A DNA stretch of 64,000 nt from NCBI GenBank assembly GCA_028622995.1, contig JAJQJQ010000038.1, forward strand, positions 496,001 through 560,000. Reading direction: 5' to 3'. The notes below the pieces were generated by a model. That model ran no database searches. It saw only the letters and a program-made list of their open reading frames with translations, and was not told the DNA's origin. The stretch's first letter is position 1. Every line of letters begins with the position of its first letter. Below, one piece after another: positions 43,515 through 55,928 of the stretch. Source of the DNA: Panagrolaimus kolymaensis (taxonomy: Eukaryota; Nematoda; Chromadorea; Rhabditida; Panagrolaimidae). Both the position numbers and the translations under genes were made by a program.

Positions 43515-45699
43515 ATGGCAACAATGGAAAATTCTTCTTCAAATGATTCTTTGCTTGATGAGGTAAAAAAAATTATCTCCATTTTTTGATTAAAAAATGT
43601 TTTATTTTTTTATAGATTTTTTCTGCTGTTCATTTAACCCCTGTAATGTATCTTGAACCCGATTATGAAATCCACGACGAAAAGCCAACCCCTAAAAGTG
43701 GAGGAGGTCATCACGATTTTACTCCAACCAGCGATGATGAAAATGCTGCCCTTCAACGTTTAGATGATATCCTTCAATATCAGCGATCAACCTCTGGTTC
43801 TTTAACAGGAAGTGAACCAGCAGAGGAAGAAACAACCACTATCAAAAGTAACAGCACGTCATCAACTACAATAAAGTCGCCTCAATCTTCGAGAACAAGC
43901 ACAGTTATTGGAAGCAATAGAAATGAAGTAACTACAAAATTATTATTTGATATCTCTAAAACTTGATCTTTGTTTTTAGCCATGGACTGAAGAAACTTAT
44001 GATCAGTTTGATCAAGCTCGTTTACAAGGCCCAATTCGAGTTATCGATTACCCAGAAAGTCGTAATCGCTCTCGAACCATTGATAGTCAAGCATCTCTAG
44101 CAGAAAGTCGATTTGGTGGCTTTGATTTATTTGATGATGATGGACGTGCTCATGTAAGCAGCTTCCATTATCTCAATTTTTTAAAAAGAGCTAATCTTTA
44201 GGGAGAAATAATTAATTTGCATCACAATGAAGTTGCATATCCTAGACCAATTCCCGCTGTTCAAAAGCAAAAACAACGACCACAAAGTTTTTCCACACCG
44301 CCAGCAAAATATGAAGGTTCCATTGTTGATAAGCAAGTGCTAAATGAATATCATCGACGTTTAGCTGAAACGAAAGCAAAGGAACAAGCATTGCACGAAG
44401 AGGTAATCAAAATTATTTATGATAAAAAAAAAGTGTAAAAATAGTTTTTAAGATTCTAAAAACCCAATCATTTGTTTTGGGGAAAGAACTCAGCGTTCGA
44501 CAAGCAGCAAAAGATGCAAAAAGACAAATAAAAGCTATGGAACGTATTTCACAACCATATCAAGAAGAATATCGACAACCTCAATCAAGAGATTATCATC
44601 ATCAAACTCAGCAAATGGAATATCGGCAACAACAACATCAGCAGCCAACTACTAAGTCGAATGGACATGGTAAAACTAAAGAAGCATCTCCGCCGGAGCA
44701 GCGAGAACCTCCATGGAAATATGAATTTAATTCAATCAAAAGTGATTCTAATTATTCAAAAAAATTAGTTAGTTAGAAACCATAATATTTTTTAGGACAA
44801 CCATCAGTAGATATTTATGAAGAATCCATTCCTGTTTCACTAATTCTTGGTGATCAACTTGCTCATGCAGAACTTATTGAAGTTTGTCCAGCATTTCGTT
44901 ATTTTATTCCACAACATGAAAGAATTCAACTTTCAAAAAATATTGAAAAAGTTATTTTTGGTGGTAATCAACAACCAACAAGCGATGACAAATCCGTTCT
45001 TCTTTTTGGTCCCGTAGGTTCTGGGAAGACAGCATTCGTGAATACAATTGCAAATTATCTTTATGATGTTAAAAAGGAACAAGATATTCGATTTTGTGTG
45101 AACTATGAAAAGGATAGCAAACCGACTAAAGGAGTATATGTTTATGTTTTCAATAACACAATTTATCCGTATCGTATAACCATTATTGATACTCCTGGCA
45201 TTCCTAATCAAAAAGGATATACTAAAACTTCCACTCTTATTCGAGATTGGTTTGAAATGGTAGCTTTTAATTAGCCATGCATAATCTTAATTTACTCCAT
45301 TAAAACTTTTAGGAGCTTGAAACAAGTGATAGCATTAGAATTGATGCCATAAGCATCATCCTCCGACATGATGAAAATGAATTGGGATGGCCATTAATCA
45401 ATGAACTTGCTTCAGTTAAACGCCTCCTCAAAGATGATCTTCGAACCAATGTAATGCCCATTACAACTTTTGGTGAAGTTTTACCTCAACCTCAAGCATT
45501 ACGTTCAATAGTATTTGCGAATATTCCTTTTGTATCTTATTATAAAGTCAATAATGCTGGCTACATGGAACGTCCAAAAGGTGAAAAGGCTTTAAATCAT
45601 AACATGTCATATAAGCATACAGTGGCTGAATTAGAGCGTTATTTCACAGACCTTCATGAACTTATGACTCCTTTACTTGCAGTTCGAAATCATCAATAA
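43515..45699 (+). CDS. Large P-loop NTPase-domain protein with a disordered N-terminus
   Basis: About seven exons from ATG 43515 ([16 protein letters not shown]) to TAA 45697-45699. The first half is disordered: Ser/Thr-, Gln- and Glu-rich, with a [23 protein letters not shown] coiled coil near 44345-44410 and a Gln-rich stretch at 44560-44650. The second half is a P-loop domain: GPVGSGKT Walker A (about 45010), [11 protein letters not shown] (G3-like/Walker B-type, about 45192) and a last exon with [15 protein letters not shown]. It looks like a dynamin/AIG1/septin-adjacent GTPase-like domain, but I see no NKxD motif, so nucleotide specificity is unclear. Nematode-specific in appearance. Confidence 0.65.
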
Positions 45700-46122
45700 G
45701 TTTAATATCTTGAATTACAAAATGAAATTAAAATACACGTAATAACTAAAACTATAATTTATAAAACCTTTTTGTAACATTGTTAATAAAAAAAATTCAT
45801 TGTGGTCATACTATTGACGAGAGGGAGACATACTAAATAATCATTGCAAAGTTTCTCTTACTATTATATGATTCAATGATACTGTGTTAAAATCGCAATC
45901 ATGAGTTAAACTTGACGCATGTTCAAGAATAGTTATAAATAATCTTCAATACAAACACACCAAAAAAAGAAAACATTTATTTAAAATTAGCTTTTATTAT
46001 ACAATCAAAGTTGTAACAATTATTAATGACATAAATATCTTTGTAGCAAATAAATAAAAACAATTACAAAAGCTCAATAGTAAACAACACAAACATAACA
46101 TTAATTAAGTGGAAAATGTTCT
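45700..46122. other. Intergenic region between convergent genes
   Basis: 3' flanks of the P-loop gene (plus) and CLPTM1 (minus). AT-rich; no other signal. Confidence 0.4.
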
Positions 46123-48198
46123 TTACTCGGATTTTGCATGATCACCTGCTGTGATAGCTTTTTGAGATTCTTCTCCTTCAACAGCTTGATCATCTAGAGG
46201 TTTCTCAGCTGAAGTACCATATTCATTGACACGAGTTGGATCAACACGATAAATCCATCGTTGATAAATATAGATCAAGAAGATAATATCATCACGGAAG
46301 CAACCAATACGATAGAGAGTTGGCATACGAATAACAAAAGCGAAGAGATCATCGATGAAAGTATTGATAAACTTGTATGTAAGCATCCGCCATGGAAGAT
46401 GAGCAACAGATTTTAGTTTGTAATTGATGAAGAGCTGAAACCCAAATAATATAATAATAATAACAAACAAAAAAGAAGTTCAAACCTGAGGAGTCATCAT
46501 AATAAAGCCAAATGTTAACAAGAACCCGTAAAGCATGTTAAGGACAAAGCTGTACCATCCACGTTGTTCAACATACATCAAAGAATAAACAGCATATCCA
46601 CCAAGAAGAGGAAAGATAACCCATGAAAGATACTTGAAAGCAAGTTGATCGTATACCTTAGTATCAGATTCAACGTAAGAACCTTTGTCAGCGAACGAAA
46701 GACGAGGAATAACACCAGCAATCTTGTTTTCATAATCAAACTGAAATGCAACAACGGGTTAATATCAATAATTAGATACAAACAACTTACTTTAACATCC
46801 AAACATTTAGGAACTTTCCAAAATTCGATGAGAAGACCAAAGAAGACAGAACCTTTAACAACCCAACTAGCATCATTATCACAAATGTAAAGGAAAACGA
46901 TGAGAGATTGGAAGATGTTAAAGAGAACGGAACGAACAGAAAGACCTTCAAGACTTTTACGAGTTTTCCAAAACTGAATATCATTTTTGAAAGCCAAAAA
47001 TTCCATGATTGTGTGAAGAATTGAGACCACGACAGTAACACCGAGAAGTACAGGATTGGTTTCAATGAGAGCTTGCTTAAGAACATCTTGATCGCCGCCT
47101 TCTTCATCATCGTTTCCACCATTGAGCAACTTCGTCCATTCACCTTGAGTCTAAAAAAAGTTCTTCAATGAAAGAAAGTTATAAAAGCACATACTTGTTG
47201 AGAAGCATAGAGCTGCCATTTGAATAAGGACAATGGAGAGAAAACAACAGTAAAGTTCAAAGTTGTCAGCGATTCATTGATTGTTACATATTCACTGTTA
47301 AGATTCCAATAATTGTTGAAGAAGATAACAGGATAGTAGTAATTGTCGACGAGATCAAACTTGATTTGCTTATCCAATGGTGCAGGGATTTGACCTTGAG
47401 TCCAAGCGGTGAAATCAGTTACCAAGTTGACAGTCAAATTTGGATGCCAATAGTTGAGAACTTCGAACTTCACATTTTCCATTGCTTTCTTTCGTTCATA
47501 TTCGGACAGTTCTGTTTCACCAGTGAGCAAATTTGATGTCAGCTTGTAATGACGTTTCTTGTACTTGTTTAGTTGAATTGATCCATAGCTGACTTCACGT
47601 TTGTTATAATTCCTGTCTTTAGGATTCGGAGAACGATGTTGTTTGGTGACGAAAGTATGAAGGTAAAGAGATTGATTATGCAAGAGACAATCAGGAGTTG
47701 GCATTGAAACAGATTTCATGTAAGATCCATCGCCGTTTTCTCCACTTGACCAATCACCATATCTTAATCCTTTCTTTGACCAGAAGAGAGTATCCGAATT
47801 GTTGAATTCACTGAACTTATCATTCTGAAAATGAAGGCTTTTATAAACTATATGCACAATAAATGGATAAAAAACTTACCGAAGAGCTCAAGTACATGTA
47901 AAAATCATAGATTTCTCCATTATGAAAAAGATTATGAGCTGGTGAGAAGACTTTTCCAGCTGGTGCAACGACTCCACTTCCAGGTGTCACAGCTTGTTGT
48001 TGATTCTGACCCATAAAACTTCTGATAGCATAGGATATAAGATACATAAATAGAATCCTTGTTGCCAAAGACTTTAGTTGTCCAACGAACCCAGCCTATA
48101 ACAAATCATCATGATTAAAGCATTCTTTGAAATTCCAAAAAACTCACATTTTGTGCCGGTTCTGGAGCGGCTTCTTGTGCCACCACTTCTCCAGGCAT
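46123..48198 (-). CDS. CLPTM1: CLPTM1 family membrane protein
   Basis: Six or so exons from ATG 48196-48198 (MPGEVVAQEAAPEPAQN) to TAA 46123-46125. A hydrophobic segment (about 48060-48010), then a large lumenal domain with many Asn-x-Ser/Thr sites, and from the WQLYASQQ segment onward the conserved part: LKQALIETNPVLLGVTVVVS, EFLAFKNDIQFWK, SLEGLSVRSV, a VESDTKVYDQLAFKYLSW block and a PWRMLTYKFINTFIDDLFAF stretch. The tail is acidic with no catalytic domain. Vertebrate CLPTM1 is an ER/Golgi protein that restrains GABA-A receptor traffic; the same role here is inferred. Six or more membrane segments in the C-terminal half. Confidence 0.93.
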
Positions 48199-49080
48199 CT
48201 TTCTGATAGGCTAAAAAATGAAAGAAATTACTAAAATCTTCAATAACAAACACGAAAAATGGTGACGGAATATTAAAAAAAAGCGGCACGAAATATTAAC
48301 GAAGACGCAAAAATAAAATGGAGAATGAAGGAGGTTGAAGAGCATGGATTTCAAGTTTGATGATGATGAATGAAACATGGAACAAAAAAAACGTTGAATG
48401 AATGAAGAAAGGTTGATTTCACCAAAAAAAAATGTATGTAAAATTTCTCATTGCTTTAGTACTCTTGGAGCGAAAGCTATTTTAAAATAAAACCCTTGGT
48501 TTGCTTGTTTTGCGCTATTTTTTTTTGATGCAAGCCACCGCAAGCAATAATAAAGTGGTGGTCATATATCATACATATATAATACCTCTGTAAACAATAT
48601 ATATTTTTAGACATCCCAAAATTAGTTTTTCCATAATTATTCGATCTTAAACCTGCATATTCAATACGTGTTTAAAGTTTACTATTAAAAAGTAATTAAT
48701 ATTTAGAAACGGGCATAAATAACATTTCTTGTTTTTTGTTTGATGGGTGCTTTAGCAGGTTTCTTATATTAATTATCCTTTTGACCAATAATATATTTTT
48801 GTGAGATTTTCTTTGTTTTTGTTTTATTATTATGAGTAACACATTATTACGTTGCGAAAGAAAAAAAAATAATTGTAACTGTTTACGTTTTTATTTTTTT
48901 GACTGATAGCAGCAAGTTAATGCACATACATATTTAAGGCGCGATGAGAGAGCATTCCATATTGCGCTTTATTTAGATGTAATTCTTTTTTTATCCATTT
49001 TTTAAAGTTCATAATAACCTTTGATAATTTTGATATCTTTTTAGCTTTTGACATATTTATTATCAACTAACTAGCCAAAC
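48199..49080. other. Divergent promoter region
   Basis: 882 bp between the starts of CLPTM1 (minus) and the sek-1-like kinase (plus). AT-rich, with TATATATTTT-like runs near 48595-48610. Nothing else supported. Confidence 0.4.
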
Positions 49081-50777
49081 ATGTCAAAAGGTTAGTGATA
49101 AAATATTGATTACAAAAAAAAAAGTTTTTAAACCAAAAAAATTTTAAGGTCCAAAAATGGGATTTAAACTTAAAATGCCTGATTTGCCTCCTCCACCTGA
49201 TGTAAATTTGGAAGATAAATTTATAATGAAGTAATTATTTTGGGTTAAAACTAACTGAGAAATATACTAATAATGATGGATGATTTTAGAATGGAGGATG
49301 GAGCTGAAGTTGAAGTCATGGCAAAAGATTTAGAGCAAATTCGTGAACTTGGAAGAGGCGCATACGGAGTTGTTGAAGAAATGAGACATTCATTAACTGG
49401 TGTTATTTTTGCAGTAAAAGTAAAACCAATAATTTTTTTCATATTCAATTTTTTACCATTGAACTTTAGCGAATTCATTCATCAATAAATGATGAAAGTC
49501 GAAAGCGTACTTTTGTTGAACTTGATGCTTGCATTAAAAGTGCTTGCTGCCCTCAAATGGTTCGATTTTATGGTGCCATGTATCGAGAAGGTGATGTATG
49601 GATTTGCATGGAAGTTATGGATACTTCTCTTGATAAATTTTATCGCATGTGCGTTGATTCCCGTCATCAAGTGCCTGAGCCATTTATTGCTAAAGTTGCA
49701 CTTTGCGTGGTTCAAGGACTTAATTTTATGAAAGAAAAGCTTAATCTTATTCATCGAGATGTAAAACCATCAAATATATTATTAAATCGTCAGGGGTTAA
49801 TTAAAATATGTGATTTTGGTATTTCTGGTAATTTAACTAATTCCGTTGCTAAAACTATGAATGCTGGATGTAAACCATATATGCCACCTGAGCGAATTGA
49901 TGGTGATACTAAAGATTCATATGGAGTTCAAGCAGATGTTTGGAGTCTTGGTATTACTTTAGTAAGTGTTTTTCACCGAAAAAAAAATAATAGTTATGTG
50001 GAATTTAATTTTAAAGGTTGAAATTGCTGCGGGTACTCATCCATATGGAAAATGGAAAACTCCATTTGAACAATTAAAACAAGTTGTACAAGAGCCTCCA
50101 CCATCCGTTAGTAAAAGTCTTGGATATAGTGAAGAATTTCATGATTTTGTTAAACAATGGTAAATAATAATAATTCTCTTTTAAAACTTATTATTTGTTG
50201 CTAAAATTGTTATTATTAAATTTTTTAAGCCTCATCAAAGATTGCAAACAACGTCCAAAGTATGCCGCACTTTTTGAGCATCCATTCCTTATTAATGCTC
50301 AAAAAGAAAGTGAATTTGATATGGGTGGATTTATATCAAATATTTTATAGTAAGTTTTTCTTGAATTTATTATTAGAGAATATTAATGATATGGCGATTT
50401 TACAACGAGAAAAAAATATGAGTGAAACAGGTGTTTTAAAAAGCTTTTCTTACATCTAAACTCAAGCCAAAAACTTTTTTTCCTTTACGGTCGGTAATTG
50501 AGACGCCATAGGTATTTTTCGCTTCAAATACTTCAAATATTTGACTGATGTTAATAGCTTTCATTTTATTATTGCATTAGTCATACATACATAGATAGGT
50601 CAATAGGAATGTATGTCTGTTACCTGACGTAATTTTAAACCTTATCATTCGTTTTTGTCGTAGTTTTTTTTGCAATAAAAAAATATAATTATTTCTTAAT
50701 TTTTAAAAAAATTTTTCAGTGCTTCAAATCTTGAACGTGAGCAACTTCTCAAGGGAATAAGTATGGACAACGATTAA
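49081..50777 (+). CDS. sek-1: MAP kinase kinase of the MKK3/6 type (SEK-1-like)
   Basis: Dual-specificity kinase, about 350 residues. Nine or so exons; the first is only four codons (MSKG). In order: short N-terminus with a PKMGFKLKMP docking-like basic/hydrophobic stretch, GRGAYGVV glycine loop, AVKR (ATP Lys), EGDVWICMEVMDTSLDKFY, HRDVKPSNILLN catalytic loop, DFGISG, the activation loop SVAKT (Ser and Thr phosphorylation sites, as in MKK3/6), GCKPYMPPER, and DVWSLGIT. The tail reaches TAA at 50775-50777 after a 368 bp last intron; the DVD-type docking tail is not clearly identified. It would activate p38 (PMK-1-type) MAP kinase in stress and immunity (known for the family). Confidence 0.92.
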
Positions 50778-51279
50778 ACAAACAAAAAACAATCAAATAT
50801 TCGAATAAGAAAAAAACAAAGAAAGTACTATTATTATTATTTTAAAAATTTTTCTAAATACGGTTTAAAAATTTTCTCCTCAGTAGTTATAATTTATATT
50901 TCTTTTATTTTCAAGTTGTATTATTTTTTTTCTTAATTTTAAAAACAAAAAAAAATCTTGTTAAAGTTTGCTGCCGATGAAATATTTTTTAGACTAAATG
51001 GCAATCAAATTTTTGTTTTTTCAAACCTTTTTTAAATAATGCTTGCTTCTTTTTGTTATATTTTTCTTTCTTTCTTCTGACACCATTCGTGTTACCGAAA
51101 GTGGCCTTCAAAAACACTTTTTTTAATTATTGTTCTTATTACTTTCCAAATTAATGTTAGAGACTACAAAAAAATTATTGTAACTTTATTATATTTTAAA
51201 TTCTCCAACGACAAAAAAAATGTTAAAATAAATTAGTTTTAAATTTATAAAAATTGAAATTATTGTTTTTGTTTTTTTT
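50778..51279. other. Intergenic region between convergent genes
   Basis: 3' flanks of the kinase (plus) and the secreted protein gene (minus). AATAAATTAG near 51229 is a candidate polyadenylation region. Nothing else seen. Confidence 0.4.
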
Positions 51280-52264
51280 TCATAGAAAAAAGAACATGGC
51301 ATGCTCTGATTTAGAGTATGAAACCATTTTTAATGGAGTTTTAATAAACAAATATTTTTCTTTTGTTAAATAACTTGCAACTTCATTCGCAATATTTTTC
51401 CATAAACTTTCGGTAAATGCCAATGATGAGCGAATGGTTATGGTAATCTTAAAAAAGAATAGTCAAAACTAAAAAAATTAGGGAGTACAAATTTTTTTAC
51501 CTCATCAATGTTTTCAACATTTTTCCCTGGAGAATCTTTGTTATAAAAATAGCGAACACTATTTCGAACTACACGATAACGTAAATTTTTTCGGTCAAAA
51601 TAATCTCCACCGAATTCCTCAAGGAGGGCATTTTTAGGTGTAAACCTTATTTTTATTTGATCTTCAGGGATTATTCCAACATTTAAAACTTGCAGTGCTG
51701 CTGTTACCTAAATAAATTATGACTTCATTAAATTTTTTAAAGATGTAAAATAAAACATACCCCAGCAGCGACATCACCTTGAGCAGTTTCAATTGCATTA
51801 TCCGCATCCAGAGCTTGATCGCCACTTCCACAATAAGGCGAGCAATAAGTCCAACTAACTGGAGGCGAACAAGAAAATCGCCATGTTGGATTTGTTAATA
51901 AACGTGGAACATAATCTGAATGTTTTCCAAATGGCATCCATTTGGATCGACTAAAACCTGGGAATATTTTTGGTAATGAAAGTAGCAAAGGAGGAAATGG
52001 AGTTGCGGTTGTCGTTGTGGTGGTAGTCGTTGTTGTTTCTTCCATAGTGGAAGGTTCAGGAACAAGAATTTCTGTTTCATTATTATTTGATTCTTCTGTT
52101 GCATTGAAAAAGAGATTATCAAATAAATGATCGTCGTCTAAAACAGCTTATTGGAGAATAAATAATTAGAACCTTGGTAGCTTACTCGCTAATATAGGTG
52201 AAGATCCGCATGAATAAACAATTTTCCATAAACCAATGATGAATAAAAAATTTAAAAACATCAT
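51280..52264 (-). CDS. Secreted Thr-rich protein of unknown function
   Basis: Four exons from ATG 52262-52264 (MMFLNFLFIIGLWKIVYSC, a signal peptide) to TGA 51280-51282, about 265 residues. After the signal come N-glycosylation sites (NAT, NET) and an uninterrupted run of ten or more threonines (near 52008-52035), probably a mucin-like O-glycosylated linker, then a domain with CSPPVSWTYCSPYCG and a conserved-looking C-terminus with no further cysteines. Looks like a nematode-specific secreted or surface protein. Family not recognised. Confidence 0.65.
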
Positions 52265-53804
52265 CTTCGCTGACCTATGTTTTTGATGAAACTGAAGTTA
52301 GCTTTTTTTATCGGTGTCAGAGGTAACATATTTTTTTATGAAATTTCTTTAATCAAATATTGCTTCTTTTTATACTCCCTTTTTAAATGAAATGAAAAAG
52401 GGAAAATCAAATCATATTTTCTTTTTCATTCATTCATTCATGCTTGCTTGTTGCTTTAGGTCAAGAAGAATTTGTTATTTGTCACAAATCAAATAACAAG
52501 GAAACGGCGAAGACGTCGACGGCGATGATCAAAAAATATTTGAATCTTTTTAAAAAAGGTTTTATTTTCGATTTCATGGTTTCGCAATTGCTATTACCTA
52601 TAACCTTTTTGAAAAAAGGAAAAACGTGACAAACAAGAAAATTGAAACTTTCTTTAGTTGTAAAAAAGCATTGAAAAAAAATTTCAAAGGTCAAACAACA
52701 TTTTTATTTTTCTGGAAGGGTAAAAAATAATTTGCAAAATTTCGATTTTTGTTTGATGTTGCACAAGACACAATAAGCCTTTGACTTTTTGTTTTTTATT
52801 AATATCAAAAAAGCTTCTTTTTTCCACCAAAAATACATACACAAAAATAATATTAAATAATTTTTCCATTTGCAATACCTAAAATACAATATTTTCAACA
52901 ACAAAAAAAAACGTTTTCGAACTTCCAAAAAAGCAAATGGGACTATTTTAATAATGCAAAAAATTGATAATAAATTTTTTTAATTTAGAATACAAATTAT
53001 TTTGGCACGAATATGGCTTCTAAAATCCTGTAGATATTAGAATAAAATAATAAATAAAGAAAAAAGAAAAAGATTGCGTGAGCGACGTAAAAAAAAATAA
53101 AATACCAGGAAGTTGTTGCTTTGTGCTACGAGTAAATAAGTTAGAGTATATCTCTCTATTTTATATTCCTTTAGTTCAAAAATTAAAAGCTAAGTCCAAG
53201 CTTTTTTCTTAAAAATTATAATTATTAGTTAGTATAAAATTTTTTTTGGTATAAAAAAATGAAAGAAAAAAACCGCTGCTCTCTGGTTACTTTTTTTTCT
53301 TACATTATTTGAGTTAGTTAAAAGTCCAGAATATTTGAAGACTAGAAAAAAAACAGACAACAAACAAAATTAAATTCATAAAATTTACATTTACATCATA
53401 ATTATAAAAACAAAATAGAAGAAAAAGCTTCTCTTATTGCGAGGCTTTAGTTTAATTGTAAAATGAGAAGGAAAACAAAAAAAGACGACGACTAATATTC
53501 AGAAACATTTTTTGAAGAAAAAGATTATAATAATAATTAGAGATGATAAAGAGCAAGGGAAAGAGGAGAAAAATAGCAGCTTGCTTTGGATGGTTGATAT
53601 CCATAATTTTTTTTCTTTCTTATTTTTGCTTCCATAAAAGTTTGTAAATCAAAAGTAAAAAAAGGAAGGAAGCAAGCAAAAAGTCCCATGCCATATAAAA
53701 CAATAAATATAAAGAAAGGTATCAGATGCCATTTATTTAGTTTTTAGTTATCTAAAAAAGAACAATTTTGGAAATTTATAACTTCAATAAAAAATTTTGA
53801 TTAT
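52265..53804. other. Long intergenic region
   Basis: 1.5 kb upstream of the secreted protein gene and 3' of KCTD5. A patch rich in GACGTCGACGGCGATG near 52510-52525 contrasts with the AT-rich surroundings. Open frames at 52444-52629 and 52684-52875 have no splice or homology support. Confidence 0.35.
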
Positions 53805-54738
53805 TTATGACTGACAAAACTTACGCATAGCTTTTTGTTGAAGAAATTGTGCACGATCGGATGATCCCTCATAATTTGGATGAGAATTTTTTTCATTTTC
53901 TGGATATTCTCGTGATACAACGCAAACAAACTCTTGTTGAAATTCACCATTTTGTTGTATACTTTCATATCCAATTGGAATGAGCTTAAATGGTAATAAA
54001 ATATTCCAAGGATTTTTAGTTGGAATTTTTAATACCTGTTTGAATTGCCAACCATCAGATAAATGAGATATAACTGAAGTTATTTCATCGCCATGACATT
54101 GTAAAACCCGATAAACATGTTGAGTATTATTCTTAAAAAAGTTGCATTTATTAATCGATTTATTTTAGAGTGGAAAAAATATTTACCTTTGGTTTGCTTT
54201 TAGTTACAATATGCTCTTTGCAAAGAGTAATTAAGCCAGGCATGTTGTAAAATTCTGCTTCCTCAAGCAAACCTTAAAAAAATAAGAGTTACATTTTTAA
54301 AATTATTGTTTTTTTTTATATATATTCAAACCAACCTTCTTCAGTGAGGCCACCATTAAGGATAAGTTTACCATGACGTAAATAATTTAAAACGGATGAA
54401 AAATATTCTGGGTCTCGATCAATCAGAAATGCACCTTCATCGTCCTTTAAAAAATAAAAAAACGATTTTCAAAAATCATAAATTTGTGGCTTACTCGATC
54501 GCTTGGTAAGCCTTCAGGTTCCTGGCATAACCGAGCTAAAAACGAATTTTCTTCTCGTGAAAGAGTTTGTCGATGAGTTTGAAAGACCTATAATTTTAAA
54601 AACGAATTAATAAATATCGATTCATAAAAAGATTAATTTTCTTCTTACTTTTCCACCAACGTTTAATTTAATCCATCCAGGTGGCAAACCGCTTCCACCA
54701 CCACCTTTCGATGGTGGATAAGAATTTGTACCATTCAT
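53805..54738 (-). CDS. KCTD5: BTB/POZ domain protein KCTD5
   Basis: Cullin-3 substrate adaptor of the KCTD2/5/17 type. Five or six exons from ATG 54736-54738. Gly-rich start, then the T1-type BTB domain: [52 protein letters not shown]. The C-terminal half carries the family core [24 protein letters not shown] and [11 protein letters not shown], ending near KAMR. The frame runs to TAA at 53805 as KFCQS; a GTAAGT at the Arg could instead be a splice donor. Known to form pentamers with CUL3 (family knowledge). Confidence 0.9.
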
Positions 54739-55928
54739 ATTAAATACCCAAAAGCTAATTTAACTGTTTTATTATAAGAAGTTTTAAATAAATATTAAAT
54801 GCTAATGAAATACTCAACAAAACTTAAAAAAGCTTTAATTCACGCAACAAAGAAGGAAAAAAATGAGGAAACAAAACGGACAAACGACTTTTCTTTTCTT
54901 TTGTTTTTTCAAAAAGTTAAAAGCGTATGTAAAGAATTGCACTTTAATTACCGAAATAAAAAACCGTTATTAAAAGTATTGATTTTTTAAAAACAAATGT
55001 CGAATTAAGAATAGTCCTTTCTTTATATATTTGCAACAACAAAAAAAACGCGTGAAACATAATGAAACCAAAAAAATGCAAAATTTATTATAACGGCATT
55101 AACTGTCTTAAAACGAAAAATCACATAAGGCGGATGAAAAAAAAAATTCTCCCCAGATGAGTCCTTGAGGCACGCACCAACAACAACTACCAACACAAGA
55201 CATCGTCGTCGACATCCATCTCGAGGAAGAAGGAATGGATGTGTCGTTTGCATTCGCAAGTTCATTTTTCCCCATATGAAGAAAGAAGATGGAAAAAAAA
55301 AATGGGATGCGTCAGAGTTGAATAAAATACAACAGCATCAACTCAACCGAAAGTGGCACGAGACTCCACTGCATTCAGAGAAGAAGATCCATCCCATCCT
55401 AAACCAAAAACAAAAAAATGTTCTTGAAAATGAATGCATATACATACATGGAAAAGGCTAATAAGCAGTTAGTTGATAGAAGAAGAAAAAAAATAGACAG
55501 TATCAAATTTATTTATTCTCTTTCTTTTTATTTTTGCAAATATTTAAATAAAATTTCATTAATAAAAAAACCTAAAGAAAAAAAAACTAGACCTTTTAAA
55601 AATGATAATGTTTTAATATGGCATTTAAATTTTAAATGGTAAATTATTTCAATTACTACATTTTTTAAAACTAAAATCTAAAATTAGAAAATTCGAAAAG
55701 GCACGTATTATTGGCACACAAAAAATTACCATCTAATTATTGAACAAACAAAAAAAGTTATTAAAAGCCTGAAGAAATTAAAAAAAGGTGAATTAAACTC
55801 AACGAAATAATGTTTTTTAATAGAATTCTAAGAAACACAAAAAAATAAAAATAAATCTCTCTCAAAAAAAACTATAATCAACGGTATTCAATAAAACCAA
55901 CAACAAAAAAAAAAGTGCTATGACTAAT
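54739..55928. other. Intergenic region
   Basis: Upstream of KCTD5 and 3' of the STARD7-like gene. A less AT-rich patch at 55160-55410 is open for 98 codons on the plus strand but only from a TTG, with no splice context. I regard it as KCTD5 promoter or chance. No repeat recognised. Confidence 0.35.

Noticed and set aside
55165..55461. 98-codon plus-strand frame
   Set aside because: Begins only at TTG, basic low-complexity start, in a promoter spacer; no splice support.
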